Counted from the first letter of the stretch, positions 20,322-29,226 are shown. The stretch: 48,078 nucleotides of DNA from Pseudomonas fuscovaginae SE-1 (GCF_000364705.1 NZ_AQOH01000054.1:1-48078); one strand, 5' to 3'. The notes: generated by a model not told the origin, from the letters alone. Numbers and translations: made by a program.

Positions 20322-22814
20322 ATGAGAAAGCCTGAACGATTGGTCACTGAATCATCCAACCGACCCCTTGCGCCCCCGAGGGTGGCCCATCGGCTGATCA
20401 AGGTGCTGGGCAGCCTGGCGTTGCTGGGGCTTGGCGAGTCCGCTGCCGCCCAGAAGAAGGAGCAGGTCAGCGAGGTGGAGTTCGACCTGTCCGTGCTTTC
20501 CGGACGTGGCATCGACCCAGGAGTCGCCGATTACTTCCGCTCGGCGCCACGCTTTCGCGAAGGCCTGCAGCTCGTGAACCTGGAGCTCAACGGCAATTCC
20601 CTGGGACCGACGCCGGTGCATTTCGATCGGCAGGGCCAGTTATGTTTCACCGCCGCTCTGCTGGACAAGGCCGGCCTGAGACTTCCTGGCGCCCGCGACG
20701 GGAGGGTGCTTGACCAGGATTGTCACGGTTTCCTGCAGGCGTATCCGCAGGCCCGGGTGACCTTGCGTCCCAATCGCGAGGAGGTCGTCCTGCTGGTGCC
20801 GACCCAGGCCCTGCGCGGACCGCGGCTCGCCGAGGGGGCCTACAGCCGTGGCGGCTCGGCGGCACTGCTCAATTACGATGTGCTGGGTGTCGAGAGCCGT
20901 TCACGCCAGCGCAATGAGCGATTTTTCTCGGCTGCGACCGAAGCGGGATTCAATGCGGGCGACTGGGTCGTGCGCAGTCGCCAGTTGCATGTCGCCAATG
21001 AGGGGAAGCGGCGGACAGAGCACCTGTATGCCTACGCACAACGGGACTGGCGCGCGTTGCAGACGACGTTCCAGGCCGGGCAGATCAACAGCGCCGGGCC
21101 GGTGTTCGCCGGTGTGCAGCTGTCTGGCGTGCAGTTCATGCCCGATGGTTCGGCGCCTGGCCAGGTGGGACGGGGCGTGGTGGTCCAGGGCGTGGCCTTC
21201 GATGCCTCGCGGGTCGAGGTCCGCCAGTCCGGCGTCCTGATCCATGCCACCCTGGTGCCGCAGGGCCCCTTCAGCCTGGCCGGGCTGCCGTTGCTCAGCG
21301 ACGGCAGTGACCTGGAGGTCCGGGTCATCGGCGAGACGGGCGGCGAACACCGTTTTGTCGTGCCCGCGGCCTCCTTTCCGGGAGCCGCCTCGATCCAGCC
21401 GGGCTACTACCTGACCCTGGGGCGGCTGCGCGAGGTGGAGGACAGTGCCGGGAGCGAGCCATTGCTGGCGAGCGGGACTGGCACCTGGGGGCTCGGTCGG
21501 GCCGGTTCGCTGAGCGCCGGGCTGTTGGCCAGCGACGATTACCGTGCCGGCGGCTGGGCGTTCGACAGCCGTATCCGGGAGTCGCTCGGTATCGGCCTGC
21601 GCAGCACGCTCTCCCAGGCGGCCCGCCCCTCGCTGAGTGGGCGCCAGGACAGCCTGTCGCTGAGCAGCCCTTTGCCGGGGGCTTTCGACCTGAGTCTGAG
21701 CGCCACCCTGCGCGGTGCCGGTTATCGTGACCTGCACGAGGTGGGCGACGCCGACCGGAAAACCGATTCCGGCCTGCGCCTGCGGCGGCAGTACACCGCC
21801 GCGCTCGGTTGGGCGGATACCCAGTGGGGCGGCTTCAGCCTGGGCTACTCGCGCAACCTGATGTTCGATGGGCGTTCGTCCCAGCGCCTGCATGGTTTCT
21901 GGAGCAAGAGCTATCGGTACGCCAGCGTCAACCTGAGCGTGGATTCCAGTATCGGGTCAGGCGACGACCGTCACGCCCTCGATCCCGGGCTGGGGTTACG
22001 CCTGGGGCTCAGCATTCCACTGGGTGGGGACCGGCGGGTCGGCTCCTTCCTCAGTCGCCGGGGCGAGCGGTTCGACATCGGCGGCGATTACCGTGAGCGG
22101 GTCAGCGATACCCTCAGTTACGACCTGGGCCTGGAGCGCGACCTCAAGGACCGGAAGCAGATCACCCGGGGCAGCGTGAGCCTCCTGCCGCGCTATACCC
22201 AGGTGGGGCTGGGCGCGACCCGCAACTCTTCGGGTACCGGTTACAACGGGCAATTGTCCGGCGGCATCGCCTTGCACGCCGGGGGCGTGACGTTCTCGCC
22301 CTACGCCATCCAGGAAACCTTCGGGGTGGCCTCGGTGGGCGAGTTGTCCGGCGTCAGACTGGTCACGCCCCTGGGGCCGGTCTGGACCGACTTCAGCGGC
22401 CAGGCGGTGGTTCCCGGCCTGCCGGCCTATCGCGACAGCCAGGTGGAAGTCGACAGCCGCTCATTGCCGCGACGTGTCGACCTGCTCAATGGGGTGAAGC
22501 GCCTGGAGACCGGGCGCGGCTCGTTCAGCCGGGTCGATTTCGCGGTGGTGAGCTTCCGGCGGCTGTTGCTCAAGGTCACGGACGAAAACGCCGAGCCGTT
22601 GCCCAAGGGGGCAGCGGTGTCCAGCGCGGAGGGCGGCCTGCTGACCACCGTCGTCGGTGACGGCATGGTGTTCCTGAGCGATGTCGAGGCCGGGCAGCGA
22701 CTGCGCGTCCGCCTGGTCGACCATACGGACTGTGTTCTGACTGTCGAACCGGCCGAAGTCGTGGACGACGACCGGCCCTATGAAACCGCCACGGCAGTTT
22801 GCCGGGCGATCTGA
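20322..22814 (+). CDS. Outer-membrane fimbrial usher
   Basis: This is an 830-residue usher (PapC/FimD family). A long, basic N-terminal region precedes the hydrophobic signal core 'LIKVLGSLALLGLGESAAAQ'. The periplasmic N-terminal domain starts with 'VEFDLSVLSGRGIDPGVADYF' and includes 'VNLELNGNSLGPTPVHFDRQGQLCFT'. A 24-strand barrel with the plug region ('GVVVQGVAFDASRVEVRQSGVLIH') fills the middle, and the C-terminal Ig-like domain ends with a cysteine pair (HTDCVLTVE and ATAVC). Ushers secrete and order pilin subunits. The start overlaps nothing: it is 7 bases after the chaperone stop, so translation may be coupled. Confidence 0.87.
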   Translation: MRKPERLVTESSNRPLAPPRVAHRLIKVLGSLALLGLGESAAAQKKEQVSEVEFDLSVLSGRGIDPGVADYFRSAPRFREGLQLVNLELNGNSLGPTPVHFDRQGQLCFTAALLDKAGLRLPGARDGRVLDQDCHGFLQAYPQARVTLRPNREEVVLLVPTQALRGPRLAEGAYSRGGSAALLNYDVLGVESRSRQRNERFFSAATEAGFNAGDWVVRSRQLHVANEGKRRTEHLYAYAQRDWRALQTTFQAGQINSAGPVFAGVQLSGVQFMPDGSAPGQVGRGVVVQGVAFDASRVEVRQSGVLIHATLVPQGPFSLAGLPLLSDGSDLEVRVIGETGGEHRFVVPAASFPGAASIQPGYYLTLGRLREVEDSAGSEPLLASGTGTWGLGRAGSLSAGLLASDDYRAGGWAFDSRIRESLGIGLRSTLSQAARPSLSGRQDSLSLSSPLPGAFDLSLSATLRGAGYRDLHEVGDADRKTDSGLRLRRQYTAALGWADTQWGGFSLGYSRNLMFDGRSSQRLHGFWSKSYRYASVNLSVDSSIGSGDDRHALDPGLGLRLGLSIPLGGDRRVGSFLSRRGERFDIGGDYRERVSDTLSYDLGLERDLKDRKQITRGSVSLLPRYTQVGLGATRNSSGTGYNGQLSGGIALHAGGVTFSPYAIQETFGVASVGELSGVRLVTPLGPVWTDFSGQAVVPGLPAYRDSQVEVDSRSLPRRVDLLNGVKRLETGRGSFSRVDFAVVSFRRLLLKVTDENAEPLPKGAAVSSAEGGLLTTVVGDGMVFLSDVEAGQRLRVRLVDHTDCVLTVEPAEVVDDDRPYETATAVCRAI

Positions 22815-22830
22815 CCCAGTGGAAACCGCC

Positions 22831-23382
22831 ATGAATGCTTGCCTCGGTACCCTCTTTCGCGGCTGTTGCCTGGCCCTTGTCCTGTGTTCGTTCCCAGCCG
22901 TGGCCCATGACTGCACGTTGTCGTTGAGCCAGCCGCAGGTGGACCTGGGGATGCTGCGCCTGGGGCGCTTTTCGCTGCTGCCCGGGCAGTCCGAGATTTC
23001 GCTGGGGCCCCGCAGGCTGACGCTGACCATCGTCTGCCCCCGCCCCACGGCCATGGTGCTGCGGTTCGAGGGGGACGCGGCGGGGCCGCAGGCCTATCGT
23101 CTGGCCCGACAGGGGTACTTCACCGTCGGCCTGAGCAACGCTCGCCTGGATGGAGAGCCGGTCACCCTGGCGTTGGCGGGTCGTCCGACAGAGCGGCAGG
23201 ACGCCTGGCTGATGGTGCCCGGCCGTAGCCTGCGGGCGTTGGTGCACGGTATGCCGGCCAAGGGCCGGTTCTTCTCGGCACAGGTCGAAATCGACCCTCG
23301 CCTGTCTACCGCGATGACCCAACTGCGCGATGAGACCGCCGTCGAAGGCCGAGGGCGTTTCGAGCTGGTACCGAGCGAATGA
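22831..23382 (+). CDS. Small fimbrial subunit or tip protein
   Basis: This 183-residue secreted protein has a signal peptide ending near 'FPAVA|HDCTLSLSQPQVDLG'. Two cysteines (HDC and IVC) about 45 residues apart, and strands such as 'LTLTIVCPRPTAMVLRFEGDA', give an Ig-like pilin pattern. It differs from the first subunit in length and sequence, so it is a candidate adaptor or tip adhesin. It is the last gene of the operon, 16 bases after the usher, with ATG 22831 behind GGAAA; a start at 22780 would overlap the usher and give no clear signal. Homology is weak, so only a pilus-associated role is claimed. Confidence 0.65.
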   Translation: MNACLGTLFRGCCLALVLCSFPAVAHDCTLSLSQPQVDLGMLRLGRFSLLPGQSEISLGPRRLTLTIVCPRPTAMVLRFEGDAAGPQAYRLARQGYFTVGLSNARLDGEPVTLALAGRPTERQDAWLMVPGRSLRALVHGMPAKGRFFSAQVEIDPRLSTAMTQLRDETAVEGRGRFELVPSE

Positions 23383-23388
23383 GCGATC

Positions 23389-24126
23389 TCAGACCGGGGC
23401 CTCCACGCTGCCGATGAAGTTCGCCAGCTCGACGGTCCGCGGGTTGGCGAACAGCACCCTGGGGTCGCCAACCTCGTGGACCTTGCCCTGGTGCATGAAC
23501 ACCAGCTTGTCGCCGACTTCCCGGGCGAAGCGCATTTCGTGGGTGACCATGATCAGGGTCATGCCATCCCTGGCCAATTGCCGGACGACGCTGAGCACTT
23601 CATTGACCAGTTCCGGGTCGAGGGCCGAGGTGATTTCATCACAGAGCAGCACTTTCGGCGACATCGCCAGGGCCCGGGCAATGGCTACCCGTTGCTGCTG
23701 GCCGCCGGAGAGGCGGTCCGGGAACGCATCGAACTTGTCGCCCAGGCCGACCCGTTCGAGCATCTGCCGGGCCAGTTCGGCGGCCTTGGCCCGGGGGACC
23801 TTCTGCACCACCTGTGGGGCGAGCATGACGTTCTCGCCAACGCTCAGGTGCGGGAACAGGTTGAACTGCTGGAACACCATGCCGACCTTCTGGCGCAGGC
23901 TGCGCAAGTCGGCGCGCGCGGCGTCGAGGTATTCGCCGTCGACCTCGATCACGCCGTCGTTGATCGACTCCAGGCCGTTGAGGGTCCGCAACAGGGTGCT
24001 CTTGCCCGAGCCGCTGCGGCCGATGATCGCCACCACCTGGCCTTGTTCGACGCTCAGGTCGATGCCCTTGAGCACGTGATGGTCGCCGTAGTACTTGTGC
24101 AGGGCGGAAATTCTAAGAAGCGACAT
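23389..24126 (-). CDS. Polar amino-acid ABC transporter ATP-binding subunit
   Basis: This 245-residue GlnQ/HisP-type ATPase has Walker A 'GRSGSGKSTLLRTLN', Q-loop 'VGMVFQQFNLFPHLSV', signature 'LSGGQQQRVAIARALA' and Walker B 'VLLCDEITSALDPE', followed by the H-loop 'MTLIMVTHEMRFA'. The ATG at 24126 follows GGAG (GGAAAGGAGACTGC). Its 5' end overlaps the upstream permease by 14 bases. It drives import of a polar amino acid at the inner membrane. It is the last gene of the leftward transporter operon and converges on the fimbrial locus with only 6 bases between stop codons. Confidence 0.88.
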   Translation of the reverse strand: MSLLRISALHKYYGDHHVLKGIDLSVEQGQVVAIIGRSGSGKSTLLRTLNGLESINDGVIEVDGEYLDAARADLRSLRQKVGMVFQQFNLFPHLSVGENVMLAPQVVQKVPRAKAAELARQMLERVGLGDKFDAFPDRLSGGQQQRVAIARALAMSPKVLLCDEITSALDPELVNEVLSVVRQLARDGMTLIMVTHEMRFAREVGDKLVFMHQGKVHEVGDPRVLFANPRTVELANFIGSVEAPV

Positions 24127-24760
24127 GCAGTCTCCTTTCCAGGTAGCGCGCACTGAGCGACAGGGGGTAGCACAGGAGGAAGTAGCCGACGGCCACCAGG
24201 CCGTAGACCATGAAGGGCTCGAAGGTGGCGTTGGCCAGCATGCCGCCGGTCTTGGTCAGTTCGGTAAAGCCGATGATCGAGGTCACCGCGGTGCCCTTGA
24301 TCACCTGCACCGAAAAGCCCACGGTCGGTGCCACGGCGATGCGCAGGGCCTGCGGCAGGATCACGTGGCGCAGTTGTTCGTAGCGGTTGAGCGCCAGGCT
24401 GGCCGAGGCCTCCCACTGGCCGCGGGCGATGGACTCGACGCAGCCACGCCAGATCTCCGCCAGGTAGGCAGCGGTGAACAGGGTCAGGGCGATGGCGGCC
24501 GCCAGCCAGGGTGAGATGTCCACCCCAAGCAGGGCCACGCCGAAAAACACCATGAACAACTGCATCAGCAGCGGCGTGCCCTGGAACAGCTCGATATAGG
24601 CGCGGGCCAGGCCACGCAGCAGGGGCTTTTCGGAAATGCGCAGCACCATCACCAGCAGGCCGAGCAGGCCGCCGCCGAGGAAGGCCACCAGCGACAGCAC
24701 CAGGGTCCACTGCAATCCGGTCAGCAGGTTGTTGAGGATGTCCCAGAAGGTGAAATCCAT
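24113..24760 (-). CDS. Polar amino-acid ABC transporter permease 2
   Basis: This 215-residue permease of the HisM/GlnP family has an opening helix 'LLTGLQWTLVLSLVAFLGGG' and the characteristic 'YIELFQGTPLLMQLFMVFFG'. The EAA-type coupling loop, 'EASASLALNRYEQLRHVILPQALRIAVAP', contacts the ATPase. About five membrane helices are predicted. It overlaps the upstream permease by one base (ATGA-type junction) and the ATPase by 14 bases, so the three are translated together. Confidence 0.87.
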   Translation of the reverse strand: MDFTFWDILNNLLTGLQWTLVLSLVAFLGGGLLGLLVMVLRISEKPLLRGLARAYIELFQGTPLLMQLFMVFFGVALLGVDISPWLAAAIALTLFTAAYLAEIWRGCVESIARGQWEASASLALNRYEQLRHVILPQALRIAVAPTVGFSVQVIKGTAVTSIIGFTELTKTGGMLANATFEPFMVYGLVAVGYFLLCYPLSLSARYLERRLHVAS

Positions 24761-25425
24761 CAGCGGCCCCTCGCCAGGTAGCGTCGCCCCAGCCAGTTGA
24801 GCGACTGGCGGATCAGCAGGGCCATGCCCAGGTAGATCAGGGTGGTCAGGGCATAGGTTTCAAAGGCGCGGAAGTTGCGCGACTGGATGAAGTTGGCGGC
24901 GAAGCTCAACTCTTCCGTGGCGATCTGCGAACACACCGCCGAGCCGAGCATGACGATGATGATCTGGCTGCTCAGGGCTGGCCAGACCTTGCCCAGCGCC
25001 GGGCGCAGGACCACATGGCGGAAGGCTTCGACGCGGCTCATGGCCAGGGCGGCGGCGGCTTCCAGTTGCCCGCGTGGAATCGCCTCGATGCCGGCGCGGA
25101 TGATCTCGGTGCTGTAGGCGCCGAGGTTGATCACCATCGCCAGCACCGCCGCCTGCCACTCGGAAATCTGCAACCCCAGGGACGGCAGGCCGAAGAAGAT
25201 GAAGAACAATTGCACCAGGAACGGCGTGTTGCGGATCAGCTCCACGTACACCCCGAACAGGGCCGAGAACGGCTGGATCTTCCAGGCCCGCACGGCTGCG
25301 CCAAGGATGCCGAGGCCGACTCCCAGCAGGGTGCCGATGGTGGTCAGCTCCAGCGTGAACAGGGCGCCGCGCAGCAGCAGGTCGGCGTTGTGCAACACCG
25401 GCAGAAAGTCGAACTGATAAGCCAT
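24760..25425 (-). CDS. Polar amino-acid ABC transporter permease 1
   Basis: This 221-residue HisQ/GlnP-type permease has 'LLLRGALFTLELTTIGTLLGVGLGILG' as its first helix, 'YVELIRNTPFLVQLFFIFFGLPSLG' as the family signature, and the EAA loop 'EAAAALAMSRVEAFRHVVLRPAL'. With the gene at 24113-24760 it forms the heterodimeric channel. It lies 24 bases downstream of the substrate-binding protein gene in the same operon. Confidence 0.87.
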   Translation of the reverse strand: MAYQFDFLPVLHNADLLLRGALFTLELTTIGTLLGVGLGILGAAVRAWKIQPFSALFGVYVELIRNTPFLVQLFFIFFGLPSLGLQISEWQAAVLAMVINLGAYSTEIIRAGIEAIPRGQLEAAAALAMSRVEAFRHVVLRPALGKVWPALSSQIIIVMLGSAVCSQIATEELSFAANFIQSRNFRAFETYALTTLIYLGMALLIRQSLNWLGRRYLARGR

Positions 25426-25449
25426 GGAACGGGCCTCGGGAAAACCGGA

Positions 25450-26235
25450 TCAGAGATCAGCGGGCAGCGGTTGCTTGAGCCACTGCTGGGCGTTCTTGTC
25501 CAGGCTGCCGTCGGCCTTGGCGGCGGCGAGGATCTGGTTGACCTTGTCCAGCAGGGCCGGCTCGTTCTTGTTGACGCCGACATAGACCGGGGAGTCCTTG
25601 AGCTTCACCTTCATCGCCGGAACCCGTTTCGGGTTGCGTTCGGAAATGGCCACCATCACCACGTTGCCGCTGGCGATCAGGTCGACCTGGCCGGCGAGGT
25701 AGGCGGCGATGGTCGAGTTGTTGTCCTCGAAGCGCTTGATGGTCACGCCCTGGGGCGCCACGGCGGTCAGTTCGATGTCCTCGATGGCGCCACGGGTGAC
25801 GCTGACGGTCTTGCCCTTGAGGTCATCCAGACCATTGATCGCGGCGTCGGGCGGGCCGAACACCGCGAGGTAGAAGGGCGCGTAGGCACGGGAGAAGTCG
25901 ATGACCTTTTCCCGCTCGGCATTCTTGCCGAGGCTGGAGATCACCAGGTCGACCTTGCCGGTGGTGAGGAACGGGATGCGGTTGGTGCTGTTGACCGGGG
26001 TCAGTTCCAGCTTGACCTTGAGCTGGTCGGCCAGCAGTTTCGCGGTGTCGATGTCCAGGCCGCGCGGTTTCATGTCCGGGCCGACCGAGCCGAAGGGGGG
26101 GAAGTCCTGGGGCACGGCGACCTTGAGGGTGCCACGGGCGACGACATCGTCCAGGCCATTGGCATGGGCGACTGCCTGGCCCAGCATCAGGCTGGCGAAG
26201 AGGGCGGCGAGCAGGGCATTGAAGCCTTTGGTCAT
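25450..26235 (-). CDS. Periplasmic amino-acid binding protein of the ABC transporter
   Basis: This is a 261-residue protein with a signal peptide ending 'LGQAVAHA|NGLDD'. The mature sequence has the family-3 solute-binding pattern: 'GTLKVAVPQDFPPFGSVGP', 'PRGLDIDTAKLLADQL', 'NRIPFLTTGKVDLVISSLGKNAEREKVIDFS' and 'AYLAGQVDLIASGN'. The Arg in NRIPFL and the Asp in 'GQVDLI' are usual for binding the alpha-carboxylate and amino group; the side-chain pocket does not identify the ligand, though Glu/Asp-type is plausible. The ATG at 26235 is preferred to the one 18 codons upstream as it begins the signal peptide. It is the first gene of the operon. Confidence 0.85.
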   Translation of the reverse strand: MTKGFNALLAALFASLMLGQAVAHANGLDDVVARGTLKVAVPQDFPPFGSVGPDMKPRGLDIDTAKLLADQLKVKLELTPVNSTNRIPFLTTGKVDLVISSLGKNAEREKVIDFSRAYAPFYLAVFGPPDAAINGLDDLKGKTVSVTRGAIEDIELTAVAPQGVTIKRFEDNNSTIAAYLAGQVDLIASGNVVMVAISERNPKRVPAMKVKLKDSPVYVGVNKNEPALLDKVNQILAAAKADGSLDKNAQQWLKQPLPADL

Positions 26236-26350
26236 GGCGGATCTCCGAATGCGAAAAGGGGATGTTGCGGTTCGATAGGCATTGCACACCCCATGCCATG
26301 CAGGACGTAAAGCCCATGGCTACGGGCATTCACGGGGCTTTCATGGTCTT

Positions 26351-26365
26351 ACTGGTCTGAACAGT
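26351..26365. promoter_or_regulatory. Candidate GntR/FadR-type operator
   Basis: ACTGGTCTGAACAGT is an imperfect inverted repeat (12 of 15 positions symmetric) with ACTG/CAGT arms, similar in size to operators of FadR-subfamily regulators. It lies between the binding-protein gene (116 bases from its start) and the divergent regulator gene (127 bases), the expected place for a shared or autoregulatory operator. Binding is not shown. Confidence 0.4.
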
Positions 26366-26491
26366 TAATGGCCTTTTCGCACCGTTATCGGGCATTCGCC
26401 GCGGGAGCCGAACCAGTGCTGGGCGTGACTTGCCGCCCGCCTGCAATAGCTTTACAACTAGTGTTTTATCGGACCTTCCAGCCTGGGCACC

Positions 26492-27190
26492 ATGAACTCG
26501 ATTTCCCGCGCCGTACCTGAAGTGGCGCTGCAAGCCATTCGTAAACTGATCAGCGAGGAGGGCTATGGCCCGGGCGACGCGCTACCCTCGCAGCGTGACC
26601 TGGCGCAGCGCCTGGGGATCAGCCGGGCCTCGCTGCGCGAGGCGCTGTCGTCCCTGAGTGCGCTGGGGGTGATCAGCGTGCAGCCGGGCAAGGGGGTGTT
26701 CGTCCAGGCGCAGGGGCAGGCGCCGTCCGGCAGTGGGTTGGCCTGGCCGTTCGCGGCCCAGGCCTCGGCCGAGGATATCTTCCAGCTGCGCTATGCCCTC
26801 GAGGGGTTCGCCGCCGGGCTGGCGGCGGTCACGCTGACGGCGGATGAACTGGATGTCCTGCAGGACAATGTCGACGCCATGCGTACCGAACTGCTCGCCG
26901 GGGATTTCGAGGCTGCCGCCCGGCTGGACTTCGACTTCCACCGGCGGATTCTGCTGGCCAGCGGCAACCAGGCCATGGTCGGCATTCTCAGTGCCACGGC
27001 CGAACTGTTCCTGGAGAGCCAGAAACTGCCGTTCATCCGGGCCGAACGGGCCATGGAAACCTGGCAGGAGCACCGCAAGATCCTTCGTGCCCTGGCCCGG
27101 CATGCCTCGGGGCCGGCACAGAAGGCGATGCAGGAACACGTGCGCAATGCGGCGCTGCGCACCGGGATCGCTTTCGTCACGCCTGTCTGA
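26492..27190 (+). CDS. FadR/GntR family transcriptional regulator
   Basis: This 232-residue regulator has an N-terminal winged helix-turn-helix (residues about 10-75, with '[31 protein letters not shown]') and an FCD ligand-binding domain. The domain's metal ligands can be seen in '[15 protein letters not shown]' and the later His in 'MQEHVRNA'. It is divergent from the amino-acid ABC transporter, so it probably controls that operon in response to its substrate or a catabolite. It is the last accessory-looking gene before trxA. Confidence 0.85.
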   Translation: MNSISRAVPEVALQAIRKLISEEGYGPGDALPSQRDLAQRLGISRASLREALSSLSALGVISVQPGKGVFVQAQGQAPSGSGLAWPFAAQASAEDIFQLRYALEGFAAGLAAVTLTADELDVLQDNVDAMRTELLAGDFEAAARLDFDFHRRILLASGNQAMVGILSATAELFLESQKLPFIRAERAMETWQEHRKILRALARHASGPAQKAMQEHVRNAALRTGIAFVTPV

Positions 27191-27362
27191 GTCTGCCTTG
27201 CGCCTGCCCGCGGATGAGTCGGGGTGCCGGCTCCCGCAGGTTGGGCGATACTCAAACTCATGGAGCACCATAGTTAGACTCAATCATCTGCGGCTTCCTG
27301 TACGTAGGAAGGACGGCTATGATGGGCAACGTTTTTTTTGGCTTACCACTGCGGAGATTTCC

Positions 27363-27692
27363 ATGAGCAGCGATCTTATCAAGCACGTCACTGACGCGTC
27401 CTTCGAAGCCGATGTCCTGGAGGCCGAAGGCCCTGTGCTGGTTGACTACTGGGCTGAGTGGTGCGGTCCCTGCAAAATGATCGCTCCGGTCCTGGACGAG
27501 ATCGCCGCCGACTACGAAGGCAAACTGACCGTCGCCAAGCTGAACATCGACGAAAACGCGGATACCCCGGGCAAGCACGGTGTGCGTGGTATCCCGACCC
27601 TGATGCTGTTCAAGAACGGCCAGGTCGAGGCGACCAAGGTCGGCGCCCTGTCGAAGTCGCAACTGCGAGCTTTCCTCGACTCGCACCTCTGA
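27363..27692 (+). CDS. trxA: Thioredoxin
   Basis: This 109-residue thioredoxin 1 reduces protein disulfides and is recycled by thioredoxin reductase with NADPH. The active site W33-C34-G-P-C37 is intact, and '[18 protein letters not shown]' and '[14 protein letters not shown]' (cis-Pro loop) match E. coli TrxA. The start is the ATG preceded by GGAGA (27353-27357). A strong terminator separates it from rho, so each is transcribed on its own. Confidence 0.96.
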   Translation: MSSDLIKHVTDASFEADVLEAEGPVLVDYWAEWCGPCKMIAPVLDEIAADYEGKLTVAKLNIDENADTPGKHGVRGIPTLMLFKNGQVEATKVGALSKSQLRAFLDSHL

Positions 27693-27700
27693 TCGTCGTC

Positions 27701-27729
27701 AAAAGGCCCCGCAAATAGCGGGGCTTTTT
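27701..27729 (+). terminator. Intrinsic terminator after trxA
   Basis: GCCCCGC (27706-27712), loop AAATA and GCGGGGC (27718-27724), followed by TTTTT, form a classical stem and T-tract; four As precede it. It ends the trxA transcript 9 bases after the stop. Confidence 0.92.
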
Positions 27730-27742
27730 CGTTGTATGGGGC

Positions 27743-27771
27743 TAGACTCTGCGAAATGCAGGTGTTACATT
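27743..27771 (+). promoter_or_regulatory. Candidate rho promoter
   Basis: TAGACT, a 17-base spacer and TACATT match four of six bases in each box. The predicted leader, from about 27778 to the start at 27927, is 150 nt long. Other nearby pairs are weaker, but this has not been tested. Confidence 0.4.
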
Positions 27772-27873
27772 CGGCCCCGCACTGGTTTCGCCATTGCCCC
27801 CTGCTAGCCGTCGCCGACGCTCTCCTTTTCGAACAAGTACGCGATCCTGTCGCCTTCTCCGCGGCGCGGCCTC

Positions 27874-27892
27874 ATTAAGCCAAAAGCTTAAT
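27874..27892 (+). promoter_or_regulatory. rho: Hairpin in the rho leader
   Basis: ATTAAGC, loop CAAAA, GCTTAAT is a perfect 7-base-pair inverted repeat, directly followed by TTCCCCCC. It lies 34 bases before the rho start codon inside a C-rich leader. It may position the unpaired C-tract for Rho, but is not a U-tract terminator. Confidence 0.55.
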
Positions 27893-27926
27893 TTCCCCCC
27901 TCCATAAATGATTACGTCATTCCTAT

Positions 27927-29186
27927 ATGAATCTGACTGAACTCAAGCAAAAGCCGATTACCGAACTGCTCGAATTGGCCGAACAGATGGGCATAGAGAA
28001 CATGGCCCGTTCGCGCAAGCAGGATGTGATTTTCTCCCTGCTGAAAAAGCACGCGAAAAGCGGTGAGGAAATCTCCGGTGATGGCGTGCTGGAGATCCTC
28101 CAGGACGGCTTCGGCTTCCTTCGTTCTTCCGACGCGTCCTACCTGGCCGGTCCCGATGACATCTACGTGTCGCCGAGCCAGATCCGTCGTTTCAACTTGC
28201 GCACCGGTGACACCATCGTTGGCAAGATCCGCCCTCCTAAGGAAGGCGAGCGTTATTTCGCCCTGCTCAAGGTCGACACGATCAACTACGATCGTCCGGA
28301 AAACGCCAAGAACAAGATCCTGTTCGAAAACCTGACGCCGCTGTTCCCCAACGAGCGCCTGAAGATGGAAGCCGGCAACGGTTCCACCGAAGACCTCACC
28401 GGCCGCGTCATCGACCTCTGCGCCCCGATCGGCAAGGGCCAGCGTGGCCTGATCGTCGCCCCGCCGAAAGCGGGCAAGACCATCATGCTGCAGAACATCG
28501 CGGCCAACATCACCCGTAACAATCCCGAGTGCCACCTGATCGTCCTGCTGATCGACGAGCGTCCGGAAGAAGTGACCGAGATGCAGCGCACCGTTCGCGG
28601 TGAAGTGGTTGCCTCGACCTTCGACGAACCGCCGACCCGTCACGTGCAGGTCGCCGAGATGGTCATCGAGAAGGCCAAGCGCCTGGTCGAGCACAAGAAG
28701 GACGTGGTGATCCTGCTGGACTCCATCACCCGTCTGGCCCGTGCCTACAACACCGTGATCCCGAGCTCCGGCAAGGTCCTGACCGGTGGTGTCGACGCCC
28801 ACGCCCTGGAGAAACCGAAGCGTTTCTTCGGCGCCGCGCGGAACATCGAGGAAGGCGGTTCGCTGACCATCATCGCCACCGCGCTGGTTGAAACCGGCTC
28901 GAAGATGGACGAGGTGATCTACGAAGAGTTCAAGGGTACCGGCAACATGGAGCTGCCCCTGGACCGTCGTATCGCCGAGAAACGTGTATTCCCGGCCATC
29001 AACATCAACAAGTCCGGTACCCGCCGCGAAGAGCTGCTGACTGCCGACGACGAGCTGCAGCGCATGTGGATTCTGCGCAAGCTGCTGCATCCGATGGATG
29101 AAGTGGCGGCCATCGAGTTCCTGGTCGACAAGCTGAAAACGACCAAGACCAACGATGAGTTCTTCCTGTCGATGAAGCGCAAGTAA
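27927..29186 (+). CDS. rho: Transcription termination factor Rho
   Basis: This 419-residue protein is the length of E. coli Rho. The N-terminal '[21 protein letters not shown]' helix bundle, the RNA-binding cold-shock-like domain ([18 protein letters not shown]) and the ATPase core follow in order. Walker A is 'PPKAGKT' with Lys184, and Walker B is '[15 protein letters not shown]'. It is a hexameric helicase that terminates transcription at C-rich RNA. No Shine-Dalgarno sequence is visible before the ATG, and the leader is C-rich, as expected for autoregulation. A terminator hairpin follows its stop. Confidence 0.97.
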   Translation: MNLTELKQKPITELLELAEQMGIENMARSRKQDVIFSLLKKHAKSGEEISGDGVLEILQDGFGFLRSSDASYLAGPDDIYVSPSQIRRFNLRTGDTIVGKIRPPKEGERYFALLKVDTINYDRPENAKNKILFENLTPLFPNERLKMEAGNGSTEDLTGRVIDLCAPIGKGQRGLIVAPPKAGKTIMLQNIAANITRNNPECHLIVLLIDERPEEVTEMQRTVRGEVVASTFDEPPTRHVQVAEMVIEKAKRLVEHKKDVVILLDSITRLARAYNTVIPSSGKVLTGGVDAHALEKPKRFFGAARNIEEGGSLTIIATALVETGSKMDEVIYEEFKGTGNMELPLDRRIAEKRVFPAININKSGTRREELLTADDELQRMWILRKLLHPMDEVAAIEFLVDKLKTTKTNDEFFLSMKRK

Positions 29187-29201
29187 GTCGAACAGGGCAG
29201 A

Positions 29202-29226
29202 AAAGCCGGGGAAACCCGGCTTTTTG
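29202..29226 (+). terminator. Intrinsic terminator after rho
   Basis: AAAAGCCGG, loop GGAAAC, CCGGCTTTTT gives a strong stem with A and T flanks 15 bases after the rho stop. It separates rho from ubiD. Confidence 0.9.
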
